Shown: piece by piece, positions 11,801-22,642 of the stretch | Layout: each line of letters begins with the position of its first letter | Position numbering within the stretch: the first letter of the stretch is position 1 | Assembly: GCA_033807775.1 (NCBI GenBank) | Contig: CM066320.1 | Coordinates: 182,205,784 to 182,269,783 of the forward strand | DNA: 64,000 bases | Source: Saussurea involucrata | Lineage: Eukaryota > Streptophyta > Magnoliopsida > Asterales > Asteraceae | Direction: 5' to 3' | Notes under the pieces: model-generated | Database searches by the model: none | What the model was told of the DNA's origin: nothing | The model's input: only the letters and a program-made list of their open reading frames with translations | Translations under genes and position numbers: made by a program

Positions 11801-12959
11801 AGGATTATTTAAGGTAAATCTAAGTAAGAAAGCCGGGATGACGGTATATATATATCTGTCCGATTTTATGATCATGGTGGTTAATCGAAAGAATTGTGGA
11901 ACCCGAGTTTAGGGGTGTTCCTGAGTTAATAGATCCGTTTGTAATAGGGAATCCAAGGGGGGTGGATTATTAGAGTGAATAGGGGACGTTACTAAGAAAC
12001 ACACTTTGGGGTCATTGGAAGTTTAAAGAGCATGAGGGTTGTGTTAGTCAAAATGTGGTGGGATAGATGTGAAATCCTTAAAGAATGTGAATTGTTGCTT
12101 ATGTGTGAAAGAAATGTCTGAGAAGGTAAAAGTTGGTGATTAAAGAATGTGTAGTGACGTCGAACACTGGTCTTGTTTCAAGACGGCTTGGTTGAATGCC
12201 TTAAGATAAGATCTTGGTGCAACTGTTTGGTTATGTGAGTAATGAGAAATCGATACCATCATGTGGAAAGGTCGGGAGAGAGGGGCAAGTAATGTTCAGT
12301 GAGCAATGCTCCACGCTAACGTGGGGAGGTGAAGATAGCATGTCGGAATAAGTGAGTAAATTGGAAGTAGTAAACTTGTCAATAACGCCGAAAGGTGCAG
12401 TGTTGTGTAGATTGTCATTGATAAGTGTGCGAACCTTTGGAAAGAGTTTTGAGGAGGGGAATTGGGTACGAAGTTGTGCAAAAAAGGAGTGGATAAGACA
12501 GTCGAATGAGTTAAGTTAGTGACTTTGTGAGAGATGTTTAAACGAATTGGTCGTGCAGTGATTAAGCTAGTGAGAATAGTATGGTGTGACCATGGTTACT
12601 CCTCCCAGTGGAGTGAGGATAACCGGAGTTACGTTTCATAAGAATGAACGAACGTGGCAACCCGGGAGGAATTGATGTGTTTCAGGATAAGTTTAATTTG
12701 AGTAGGTGAACAATCCAACAATAGGTTTGGAGGTTCCTACTCTTAGTTACGTATAAGTATGGGTGGTGCAAGGTAGTGAGTTGTGATATGATGAAGGAAC
12801 TCTGGGTTGTGAGTTGTCGAGGTGTACGAGGTTGGCCTTGTGCCAATCTGTCAAGTGAGTGACTGTTTCTTAGTAAATGAATCTCGTGTTGTAGCGGGGG
12901 ATTCCGCCGAGTTCCTCCATAAAGGAAGTAAAGATGCATGAGAAGCTTTATTGAATCTA

Positions 12960-13183
12960 CGATTGTTAAGACCGATCAAATAGGAACGGTAGTCTGCGAG
13001 TTAAAGTACCGAAAGAACTGAAGGGAATGCAACCAATGTTCCATGTTTCGAAATTAATGAGATAGTTGACTGAGTCAGTAGTGGCAATACCTTGGAGAAC
13101 CGTCAGTTTCGGGTGTAGGCAAGATACCCGCATTTTTTCCAATGAGGAATTCCGGGGACGGAATTCTTTTAAGGGGGGAGTGT
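12960..13183 (+). pseudogene. decayed gypsy pol 3' end and polypurine tract
   Basis: A frame around 12990-13050 reads KVPKELKGMQPMFHVSKL, which resembles the segment near the end of Ty3/gypsy pol (LPEELxxIHxxFHVSxLKK). It is followed by stops and a remnant (NEEFRGRNSF) like that often seen at the end of such elements. The polypurine tract aaggggggag lies at 13171-13180. This places the element in Ty3/gypsy although no reverse transcriptase remains. Confidence 0.6.
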
Positions 13184-14944
13184 TGTAACAACCCGATATT
13201 CTAGCGAGCCTTGAAAGTTTAGTGGCCATAATGGAAGAAAATAGAAGTTATAGTTCAAGGACCTCTGTGTAAATTTGGAGAGGTATAAATGATTTCCTTT
13301 TCCCTAGGTTTCAGACATTATTATTCTCCTGGCTTGTGCTGTGGCGGCTGAGAGGCGATCGGGAAATTGGCTGCAGAAAGCTTGGCAGGGATTCGTGAGT
13401 AAACTCCTGTTGGTAAGAAATGAATCATTCTCTATGTTAATTCCTGCATTGAATAACTAAGAAGTTATCTCTGTTATCTCACTGTCTAAGCTATTACTTT
13501 AGGGTAAGAACATCCTTGGGGTTTAATCGCTCATGTTTGGTTAATTAATTTGATAATAAGATTGGTAAATAATTGTAAATGGAGGTTTATTGAGTAGCAT
13601 GCTTCGTTATGAGAAGAAACACGTTGGTTAACATGTAGATTAGGCTAAAGTTCGAGGGTTTTGGAGTCCCGTCAATCGCAGATACCGGGACTTGGTCGAA
13701 CATCGGGAGTTGGGTGAGTACCGGGACTCGGTTGAGCACCGGGAGTTGGGTGAGTACCGGGACTCGATTGAGTACCAGGAGTTGGGTTGTGTACCGGGAC
13801 CCGTTAGGATTTTCACCGGGATTGTTAATACCGGTACTGGACTCCCGTAATCCTCTCCACCGGAACTCGCTGGACACCGGATGGCTTGGGCCAAAATCCA
13901 TGCTGGGCCGAAGCTCGTGTCGGTTGGGCTTATGGGTCCATTAGCCAGATTATTCATTTGAGGTCATTGTAGGCTAACTTATTATTTAGTTCCGGTAAGG
14001 CGAGAGGACCGAATAGTTATCGAATGATCTGAGTTGTTTAATGGGATTCAGATTAAAGAAACTTTAAATTTAGAAGTCAAGTTGATAATGATCAACTTAT
14101 AATTTATGCTCTAGGTGTACGGTCGGATCGAGGCAAGAGGTTAGGAAGAGAATTTGCTATCAGGTGAGTTCCCTAAACCCTTTTACGATGCAAAGTGTTA
14201 AATGTTTTCTTACTGATTATGGTTTATCAAGTATGAGGAGTTATGAACTAATTTGCATGAACTGCATGATTTCCATAAACGTACTTATTTTAAATGAGAT
14301 GAATGTTTAGCATGACGAGGTGAAAGGCATGATTTATGAATAATGTATTTTTCATAATTGCATGAACGTATGTGTACACTACGTGGAGTCGGTCTGCACT
14401 GTGGGGTCAATGAGAGGTTCTCGGGGTCTTCGGACCCTTGGTTATGTATGATAGACCGGTAGGTTGGAATTTGTTTCCCTCCTATCCGGTAGAGGGGAGT
14501 CCGTGGGGATTCCAAATGGCGAGAAGGGAGTCTGCTGGGGCCCTGATCGTATTATGTTTTTGTGACCCACAACACAGTGCAGTACCATGATTGTTGTTAC
14601 TTATGATTTATTAATAAATGTTTTCCAAATGTTTTATATGACGTTTTCGGAGGGAATTCACTAGACCTTTTGGTCTAACCCTCGCTTTTCAAAACTAAAC
14701 CATTTTCAGGTAAGCGTGTTACGGGTTCTTCTAGTAAGAACTGTGAGATGGCAGGAATGATTTGGAACTTAGAGCGACTCCAAGTCTTTTGGCTGATGTT
14801 TAGATAGAGCTCTCGGCTGTGGAATAGAGACTTCCGCTGTCAATTTTGCTTAGCTTAGTGAAAAGAATGTTTATGAACAAGTTATTTATGTAATTCGAAT
14901 GCTTAATCTATGGTATTTCTTGATTTTGAAATTGGGACGTTACA
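13184..14944 (+). repeat. 3' LTR (1761 bp)
   Basis: Same length and almost the same sequence as 7078-8838, with scattered single-base differences (for example in the accggg minisatellite). Followed by the ATATA duplication. Confidence 0.9.
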
Positions 14945-14949
14945 ATATA

Positions 14950-15700
14950 TATATATATATATAATACACACACAGACATATTATATATATGTTATACACA
15001 CACATATGTATACTTTTTTACAGTTCATCCTCCCTACTTTCTCTCTTCCTTTCACCAGCGACTACCGCCGCTTTATATCTTCCTCTTATCGGCGACCACC
15101 TCCTCCTATTTCTCTCCTCTCTTCACCGCCACTTTCTCTCTTCTTTCTGACCGGGTGACCATCGACTTTTTCCGTTCGCTCCCTTACCGGTGACCACCGC
15201 CTTTATTTCCTCCCCCTGCAATGGTCACATTCTCCTCCACCCATCTAGAACAAATCTCAATCTGCAACCCACGTCGTCTCCTCTCACCTCTAACCATAAA
15301 CCTGCAACCTTCGCCATATCCATCCACCGTCTTCATTGTTGTGACCCATCCCTTCCTCACTGTGACTAGACGTGACCTATGACGAACAACAATCCTACTC
15401 GCTCGTCTCCTTCCTCTCCGCCACCGTTGAACACCACCCATCTTCGATGACCATTATGACCACCACAATCCTCCACCCATATCGATCGACACTCTTCATC
15501 ATTTCTTCTTTCTTGTTCTAAATCCATCAATATCGACACACATATCTCTTCCATGTGGGTTTTTTTTTGTGAACATTCCAATAAAAATCATTTGGTTGTA
15601 TACGGTTATATATGTCTACGTATACATGTGTGTATATATAAGAATAAATATAAAAAGTGATATATTTAAACTTTTTTATTTTTTAATAATAAAAGTAAAA
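14950..15700. other. interior of Mutator-like element, C/T-rich, no recognised gene
   Basis: It opens with (AT)n and (CA)n tracts, then a C/T-rich stretch (about 15020-15500) with repeated ccgcc/gaccacc motifs and short open frames on both strands, none resembling a known protein. Captured genic DNA is possible from the composition, but no source can be named. Confidence 0.4.
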
Positions 15701-16082
15701 AACAAGGGTATTTTGGTCTTTTTAGCCTTGAGTTAACTTAGTTAACGGATTATGTTAGTGAGAGGGACCCTAGTAATGCAAAAATGAAAACCACAGAAAC
15801 CATATCCATAATTAATCGAGTTTAGGGATGTTAGTCATCATTTTTTAAAGACCACATGGACCAAATCCGTAATTCACTCAAAAATAATGATGTCTTTGAT
15901 ATGTAATAAGGATTATTCATATATAGGTTATAGGGTCATGCATTTAGCAAAAAAAAGTGTTATTTTAATCATGCATTTAGACCTTTTCTATACTTTATAG
16001 TATAATATTTGTTTGTAATAAAAAATAAGATTAATGTAATATAAGTTATAATAAGGTAATTTTTAATGGCTATAAACTAGGA

Positions 16083-16376
16083 GGCCCTTTATCAAATATT
16101 TATTTGGGTAAGTATTTATGAGTAGAATACAAACATTATTACTTACTTATCAGGTAAGATTTTATTTCATCAAAACGGTATCGTATGTAACATTTTTTTC
16201 GGTAAGTGTTAACCATGGTAAAAGGCTTCGTCATCAATTACCGGGTAAGTCTTTTGGTTCTTGTCTTAGCTCTCTTATCTGGTAAGATTTTTTGTTCTCT
16301 CGATTATTTATCCGGTTAAAGAATGATAATATAACTTGGTAAACACTTACCCGAATAAGCGTTTAATAAATGATCC
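16083..16376. mobile_element. MITE with ~37-bp TIRs
   Basis: The left end GGCCCTTTATCAAATATTTA with tttgggtaagtattta is mirrored by the right end (taaacacttacccgaataag, then ...aataaatgatcc). The interior has further ggtaag/cttacc motifs. No clear target duplication. Confidence 0.6.
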
Positions 16377-16858
16377 ATAATTGTTTTTTTTAAACAAAAT
16401 TCTCAAACATTTTCTAAGATGAATAAAAGATGAAAGGGAAAAACATCCTCCACTCCATATATAGAAGAAGGATGAGAAATATTTAAAATTTAATTTTAGA
16501 TGAGAGTAAATATTTATATATGGTCTTTTATTTATGTTGGTGGAGAGAGAATAAAGTTATTAGTTAAAAAGTTTGTTGAGATATTAATATTTAATAGTTA
16601 ACTCTACTTTTGGTTCGTAAGGTATAGTGATTTCTTTGAAACAAGTACCTGTGGTTTCATAAGTCGACTTTTAGTCCTCATGGTTCTGATTTTGCTCTAG
16701 AATCAGGACTTTGCCATTAACCCCGTTAAAAAACTCAGTTAGAGGCAGGGGTAATTTCGTCCTTTCATCATTTTGTCCCATTTTTGTAATTCTATTTGTT
16801 TATTCTTAATTATGTCAAGAATATCAAACTTTAGGGACCAACTTGTAATTGACTCTAT

Positions 16859-16860
16859 AA

Positions 16861-16911
<51 letters not shown>

Positions 16912-16958
16912 ATATATATATATATAAAACACTGGTTAAGACATCATAGGACCAAAAC

Positions 16959-16989
<31 letters not shown>

Positions 16990-16990
16990 C
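16859..16990. repeat. (ATCT)n, (AT)n, (CT)n and (CA)n microsatellites
   Basis: Tetranucleotide atct repeats run to about 16910, then (AT)n to about 16925. (CT)n and (CA)n follow at about 16960-16990. Confidence 0.9.
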
Positions 16991-17052
16991 TTTTTTGATA
17001 ATCTACATACAAATATTATATATACATATATACAACCACCATCACCATATCC

Positions 17053-17148
17053 ATGGCTGCACCATCTCACCATAACATCATCATCATCTCCTTCTTCTTC
17101 CTTTTCCACCTCGTTTTCTTCTCCGACCAAATAGGATTACTATCTCAT
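17053..17148 (+). pseudogene. captured N-terminal fragment with signal-peptide-like start, cut by copia insertion
   Basis: An ATG at 17053 opens a frame starting MAAPSHHN, then four Ile, SFFFLFHLVFF and SDQIG. It has a short polar start, a hydrophobic core and small/polar residues, which resembles a signal peptide. The copia element inserted at 17149. At the pre-insertion site the frame would end within about three codons. Too short to name a family. It may be one more host fragment inside the Mutator-like element, or chance coding potential. Confidence 0.3.
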
Positions 17149-17846
17149 TGTAGGTTCCCAGATTCACGTTGTATCACGATAATGGTAAATAATTAGACAG
17201 CGGAAGCATTTTAAGCAAAGCCATTAAAGTGAGTGATTGTGTAAACAATAACTGAACTGTGAAGATCAAAATATAGAACAGTAAAATGATAATGAAATCA
17301 AACAAAGAACACTGCTCGTATATTGATAAAATGAATCACTCCAAGAATATGTTCAAGAGAGTGTTCGGAAATCTCACAGGACAGTATCGTACGAAGTAGT
17401 GCTATGGAAATAATGCAGTGCGTGCTTTTTCAAATGTGGAAAACTATTATTCCAAAAAGCTTACAATTGTTGTTCCACTACCTCGCTATTTATAGACCTG
17501 ATAAAGTGTAGACAGTGTACTGTCGTACCCCTGAATGACACGTGGAAAGTGTGTCTCCAATCTTTAGGGCATACGTGGAAATTGTGGACACGTGTCTGGC
17601 ACTTCATTTCCTGTGAGACTTAGACTGACAGAGGTCTTTTTCTCCACAGAGCTCTGTTGCAAGAGCTCTGTTGATCTTCTGTTGAAATACTTGTTCTCTT
17701 GCTGGAATTCTTCGACAGAGCTCTGATGAGCTCTGTTTGGATCTGTCGGTCTTTGATGAATCTTCCAGGTCTTCTGTCTGATCTCTGTTGGTCTTCTGAC
17801 TTGAACTATTTTCAATACTTTTACATCAGATGCTTTGGGACTAACA
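17149..17846 (-). repeat. 3' LTR of copia element
   Basis: On the plus strand it runs TGTAGGTTCC...CTAACA. The minus-strand TATA-like TATAAATAG lies near 17488-17496. It contains repeated cagagctctg motifs, and a 14-bp duplication near 17650-17665 is absent from the other LTR. Confidence 0.9.
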
Positions 17847-17856
17847 ATCTCCCCCT
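17847..17856 (-). promoter_or_regulatory. polypurine tract of copia element
   Basis: Minus-strand AGGGGGAGAT lies immediately upstream of the 3' LTR start TGTTAG. The same tract precedes the LTR at 1442. Confidence 0.8.
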
Positions 17857-17987
17857 AAGTATTGAAAATAAGAAAATACAAGGTAGCAGAGATATAAACA
17901 AAAGAACAGAGAACTTTTCCCTCTGTTAGCCTTTGTACTATTCCTTCAAGATATTACAATGCAAAAAGAAAAGAAATAAGTACAAGT

Positions 17988-20900
17988 TTAAGCAAAATTA
18001 TCTCCCCTTAAGATTCTGTCAAATCTTCTGATGAGTTCTCGGAAGTTGATCATAAGATAGATCTGGGTGATGAAGTTTCTCTGTTGCTCTTCCGGACATT
18101 TTTCTCTTGGGAGATTTTGAATGATATCTCTGAGGTATTCCAGCGACTCTGTTGAGTACTTATGGGTTTCAGCAGCTCTTAGGGCCTTCTTGATTTTTCT
18201 CTGTCGGCAGATGAACACTGGAGGATCTCCAACTACGGTTCCGGTTCTGTAGTGCTCATAGCCTTGAAGACTCTCATTTGGTGGAGCAATCGCTAGTTCT
18301 TCTACTTCGAATTCTATGCCTAGCTGAAAGTCAATCTGAATTCTTAGATTTATGTGCTCTTGCATAGCGAAGCGTACCTCAGGAAGTGCTGTTCTTGCCT
18401 CTTTGTATCTGTCACTAAAGTTGTAACAGTAGCCATGTAGTTGAATCAGATCATAAGGGTTCAGAAGTACCAGGTCGTTATCATTGAAGTGCTCAACCCT
18501 GTTGTCATTTGATTCAACTATGAACTCATGATAGCTCATTTGTACTCTGTTGTGCCGAAAGGTCTTCTGCTTGATGTCTACGATTCTGCGGATTCCAAAG
18601 TCTGAGTTTATATTTCTGTTCAATCCGGACTTGGTTTCGATGAACTTCCGTCTAACGTCAGAGATCGTATTTATCCTGCAGGGACTCAAGTGTGGGTTGA
18701 TGGGCACAGCATTTGTGGGGATGGTGTCATGATCACCATAAAGATAGGCAAAGATTTATTCTAGTGGAGGTTTGCCAGAATGTTGAGTTGAGGATTCGGG
18801 GTTCTGTTCTGTTGACATGGGATTTGGGTCTTCATGAGTGTCTGCCATGAGTATGTCAATGTGGGCAGATTCTTGAGGTTGGGCTTGGTTTAGTGTTTCT
18901 TCAGCAGAGAATGGGTTGGTTCTCTCTGGTTCTGTTCTAGGTGAAGTAGGAGGGGTGTCCAGGATAATGACCTCAGGTGGTTGTTGAGAGGATTATGTTG
19001 GCTTGATGATTCTGTCTTTGAACATGTAATCAAAAACCACCATAGTCACCTCTGGTAAGTCTTCAGAAGTATTCCCTTGGTCTCCTACTATAGTTGCCTC
19101 AGCCTCAGCTACCTTTCCTTTTCCCTCAGCAGATCCCTCATCCTCTGTTGCAGGTTCCTTTTCCTTCTCTTTTTCCTTCTCTTTCTCTTTATCCTTCTCT
19201 TTCTCCTCTTTCTCCTTCTCCTTCTCCCCCTTTTGTTGTTCTGAGGACTCACCCATCTGATTGTCTGACTGATCTTCTGTAGCATCCTCAAAGTCATCAT
19301 CATCTTCAGAGGATTCAATTTGAGCTTTTGGTGAGGGCGGAACAACAAACTTTGGGTTAGCCTTATGCCTTTTGCTCGAAGGTTCTTCTGCAGGTGCTTC
19401 TTCAGCATGTCATTTTGATGTAGAGGTCTGTAAGATAATATCAGTGAAGTTTGAAGCTACTTTTCGCATTACCTCTTCTACCTCTGTTGCTGCACCTCTG
19501 ATTTCTTCCACTTGAGATTTGAAGTTGACCTTGTGTGTATCGAGTGAGGCTTGCACATGCTGTTCTGTTGTTTTAGCCTTCATCACGAATTTTGAGGAGA
19601 TTGACATCATTTTGCTTAGAACTTTTCTGCTGAACTCACCCATCTGACCGACAGTCATTGGTAAGTCATTGGGTCTGGGGCCAGAGAGCTGGATAGGTGC
19701 GGCAGAAGAAGTCGTGGCTTCTGTGATGGCGGTCTTAATATAGTTGTTGATCAGCTCTGTCAAGGTTCTGATGTTGGAGTCTGATAGAGAAGGGGTTGGC
19801 AGGGTTCTGTTCATCTGAGCCGTATGATTTTCTGCTAAGAGCGTCTTCAGAGCGGCTACTTCTGTCGTTGATGTCTGAACCTTTTCCTGGAGAGAAGCAT
19901 TCTCCTTGCGGATCAGCTCCTCCTTTTGATCGTTGATAAGTTTATACTCATTCAAGGAGTTGTTGATACTGTCACAGAAGCTTGTGAACTCTGCTCGTGT
20001 GATAGTGTCAACGGGGATATCCTTGGTACCAACACATGTTTCCAAGTTAACCTCGAGTTCAGAGGTGCCTGCTTCAAGAGTTGTTTTTGAGTTGGCTCTT
20101 GCAGGACTTCCACCCGATCCTTGATGTTCTCTTTGAGGAGAAGTATCTACAGGTGTTCTGATCAGAGTTTCCTTTTCCAGCTCAGGTTCTGAAGAAGGAA
20201 ATCTGATGTGATGAGGGGCATTTGGATCAAGCAAAGTTTGCCCTCGTTCGACTATGGTCTCCCATTGTCCCTGAGTTGGACAGATGCTACGTGAGATTAC
20301 AAAGATCTCAGGTCTATTTTGGGACGAGTCTAAATGAGCCACAGAGGCATCATCGTGTGGAGGTGACCTATCGATGTCGTGGGGCAAAATGTCATCATTA
20401 CCGAATATGGATTCCCCAGTTTCGTGCATACCAGAAGCATGAAGAGTTGCTTCTGGCGGTTCTTGCTGGTTAGGGTTCGAGGTGTGCACCTCTGTTTCAA
20501 TATCCCTCTGGTCTTGATCACCAGGGATAGCATGTGTGGAAGCACTGGGATGTTGGCTAGGATTTCCCTCAGATGTGTCATATTGGACATCTTTTTCTAA
20601 CCTCACATTCTCCTCGGTACCTAGGGCTGTAGAACACTCGGGTTCCTCTCTGTTATCCTCTTTCTCACCAGTATCAGAGGAAAGAACTTCTACCTCTGGT
20701 GACTCCCGTACTTCCTCATGAACAGCCTCCATAGTGGATGCTCTGTTCTCTACTTCCTCCTCCATCACTCTAGAGGAAGACCCCACTTCGGGTACTCTTA
20801 CCTCTGGTCTATTTCCTTCTTCCACTTCTATTTCCTCACTCGAACTCTCCTCAGATGGCTCAGAGCCTAGGTATGCTGGGGTTCTCACCTCAGGTTCTTG

Positions 20901-21830
20901 AGGTTGAGCAGCATGTCTATAGTTTTGGATAGAAATATGATCTGGGCTTATCAGAGCGAGCATTGTACCTGGAACGCGTTGAATGAGGGGATATTCTCCT
21001 GAAGTGGTTGGATTGAATCTGGTCATGACCCAGTTCTTGAACGTATTGCCTTGTTGAGTCAGTTCCAGACTCTGAAATGCTCTTCTGATCACCAACCCGA
21101 TAAACCTTGGGAACTTGATGTTTTTCAGAAATTTGTGTTGCCCAACTTCTCCTCCTTTGGCGATGGCAGAGGTTTTGAGATTGACACCAATGAGAAGGTC
21201 GGTGTAGAGAATACTGGCATAGTCAAGGTTTCTTTGAAAGAACAATCCATACATTATCTGTAGGATTTCTATGCTGGCTTGATCTTGACTACCAGTTTTA
21301 CCTGTGAGGGTTCGGTTCAGTGTGGAGAACATGAAATTCCACACTGATGGTAGATTCTGTCTTTTGAATGCTCCGATGCGAGTGATGTCCTTGTTGTAGC
21401 CTAGAAATCGTACAAACTCCAGAAGAACAGCTGTGTTGGGTGGCTTCTCGAAAGCTTCTATGTCGAGCTGTCGCTTGCTCTTCATTCCGAGGATTCTCCG
21501 CAGGGTAGTTGCTCTGATTCTGATCGTTCCTGAACCTCCATCTCGTCCAGAATCCACGTTGCCGATGATTCCGTTTAGCTCTTCTACATGTTGGCAAGTA
21601 GTCCACCATTGCTTGATGTAGAGCTCAGGAATGTTGTCGTCGAAGTCTGTTAGGGCTTTGAAGATTTCTGAGTTTCTGAAGAACTCCAGAAATATGTGGT
21701 ATGTGGGTAGATAGAGAGCAGGGTTTGGATCTAAACGATGGTTGCTTTCAGCAAACTCGTATGGGAGAATAACGATTTGGTCGACGGGACCAATACGGCT
21801 TGAATCTTCTGAGTGTTGAGGGTTTGCCAT
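17988..21830 (-). pseudogene. env-like extra ORF of copia element, three in-frame stops
   Basis: One frame runs from an ATG at 21830 to 17988, about 1280 codons. It is interrupted only by in-frame stops at 19410-19412, 18993-18995 and 18756-18758, with no frameshift. The first ~280 residues form a globular region (motifs LYLPTYHIFLEFF, YIKQWWTT, ILGMKSKRQ) like the N-terminal part of the extra ORF often seen in Asteraceae copia elements. Then come a long acidic S/E/P-rich region, a predicted coiled-coil stretch (LINDQKEELIRKENASLQE), a K/E-repeat tract and a conserved C-terminal segment shared with the fragment at 637-1266. The position downstream of pol fits a SIRE env-like ORF. No signal peptide is evident. 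Function is unknown. Confidence 0.75.
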
Positions 21831-22642
21831 TGTTGCAGGTTAGGGTTTTTGAAGGTTAGAATGAGGAGGAAAGGTGAACAGGGTTTTGGAGAACTTAGAA
21901 AGCGTAAGAAATGGAAAGGTTTAAAGGAAATGGGTATTTATATGGAAGATGTGTGGCTGGATCACGGTCATAGGTACTGTAGGTACTCGAGAGTTGATCA
22001 GTGGAACGGTTGCTACAGTGAGAACGTGGGAACAGCTAGCGGTTTGTCTATCAATCAGAGATTGCCACGTGGATTTGTTCTGACCACTTTTGTTCAAGTA
22101 AACCGTCGTGGTTAGAGATGTGTGGGTTACAAGTGGTTGACGTTTAGAAATGACCCGCACTCTGATGACGTGGCAGAACAAGCTATCAGAGCTCTGATGG
22201 AGCTGTGTTAAGTTGCTTCTGTTGCGTGGCCTCCATTTTACCGTTACCTTTACCAGAACTTGTTCTGATGTGAGATGGTCAGAACTTTACATGATCAACC
22301 AGAGTTCTGATGAGAAACAACAGAGGCTCTGATGAGATGTTAGAGTTCTGACTTGTTCTCCAAAAGATTTAGCTTTAAGCTCAAAAAGCAAAGTCAATTT
22401 GGTTTTGGAAATTTGATTATTGACTTGCTCCCCCTAAAACCATGCATTTTCCCTTTATAAACTCCCCCTCGACAGATGATCCTCCTCTCCCTTTTTTTTT
22501 GAAATAAAACAACGGACTTGTTGAAAAAGTATGCTTTGACAGAGTTCTAGAGAACAACAGAAGCTCTGTTGTATTATCCTAGCCAACCTTTTGACAGAGC
22601 TCTGGTAGGACCATCAGAGGCTCTGTTGAATTTTGAACAGAG

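Larger units (their letters stand above)
7078..14944 (+). mobile_element. Non-autonomous Ty3/gypsy-type LTR retrotransposon with no intact ORFs
   Basis: Two 1761-bp LTRs (7078-8838 and 13184-14944) differ at only a handful of positions. Both begin TGTAACAACCC and end GACGTTACA. The target duplication is ATATA (7073-7077 and 14945-14949). A primer site complementary to tRNA-iMet (TGGTATCAGAGCC) starts at 8841, and a polypurine tract (aaggggggag) precedes the 3' LTR. The 4345-bp internal region has no ORF beyond ~90 codons. Its 3' end keeps a decayed gypsy pol terminus (12960-13175), and a short start MAGRALRNMSARSLRDRP lies near 9131. Nearly identical LTRs with dead coding DNA mean it was moved recently in trans. 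It is related to the element at 51765-59178. Confidence 0.9.
6017..15879. mobile_element. Mutator-like element interrupted by a MITE and an LTR retrotransposon
   Basis: The left TIR from 6017 (tttggtccctgtggtc, then 'taacgtccctaaactcg' and 'aaaagaccaaaatac') is repeated inverted at about 15700-15879. Each TIR is about 175-180 bp. The end motif is a variant of the one in the other three Mutator-like elements. Flanks aaaaaataa and aaaaataat suggest a degraded 9-bp duplication. Without the nested MITE (6259-7070) and LTR element (7078-14944) the element would be about 1.2 kb. The remaining interior is mostly 14950-15700, with no recognised gene. Confidence 0.65.

Noticed and set aside
17564..17815. 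83-codon minus-strand ORF in the copia LTR (and 28522-28785)
   Set aside because: Within the LTR, frame and length differ between the two copies because of the 14-bp indel. No known protein.
19109..19408. R/K-rich ~99-codon minus-strand ORF
   Set aside because: Alternate-frame reading of the K/E-rich repeat of the env-like ORF. The neighbouring frame carries the conserved protein.
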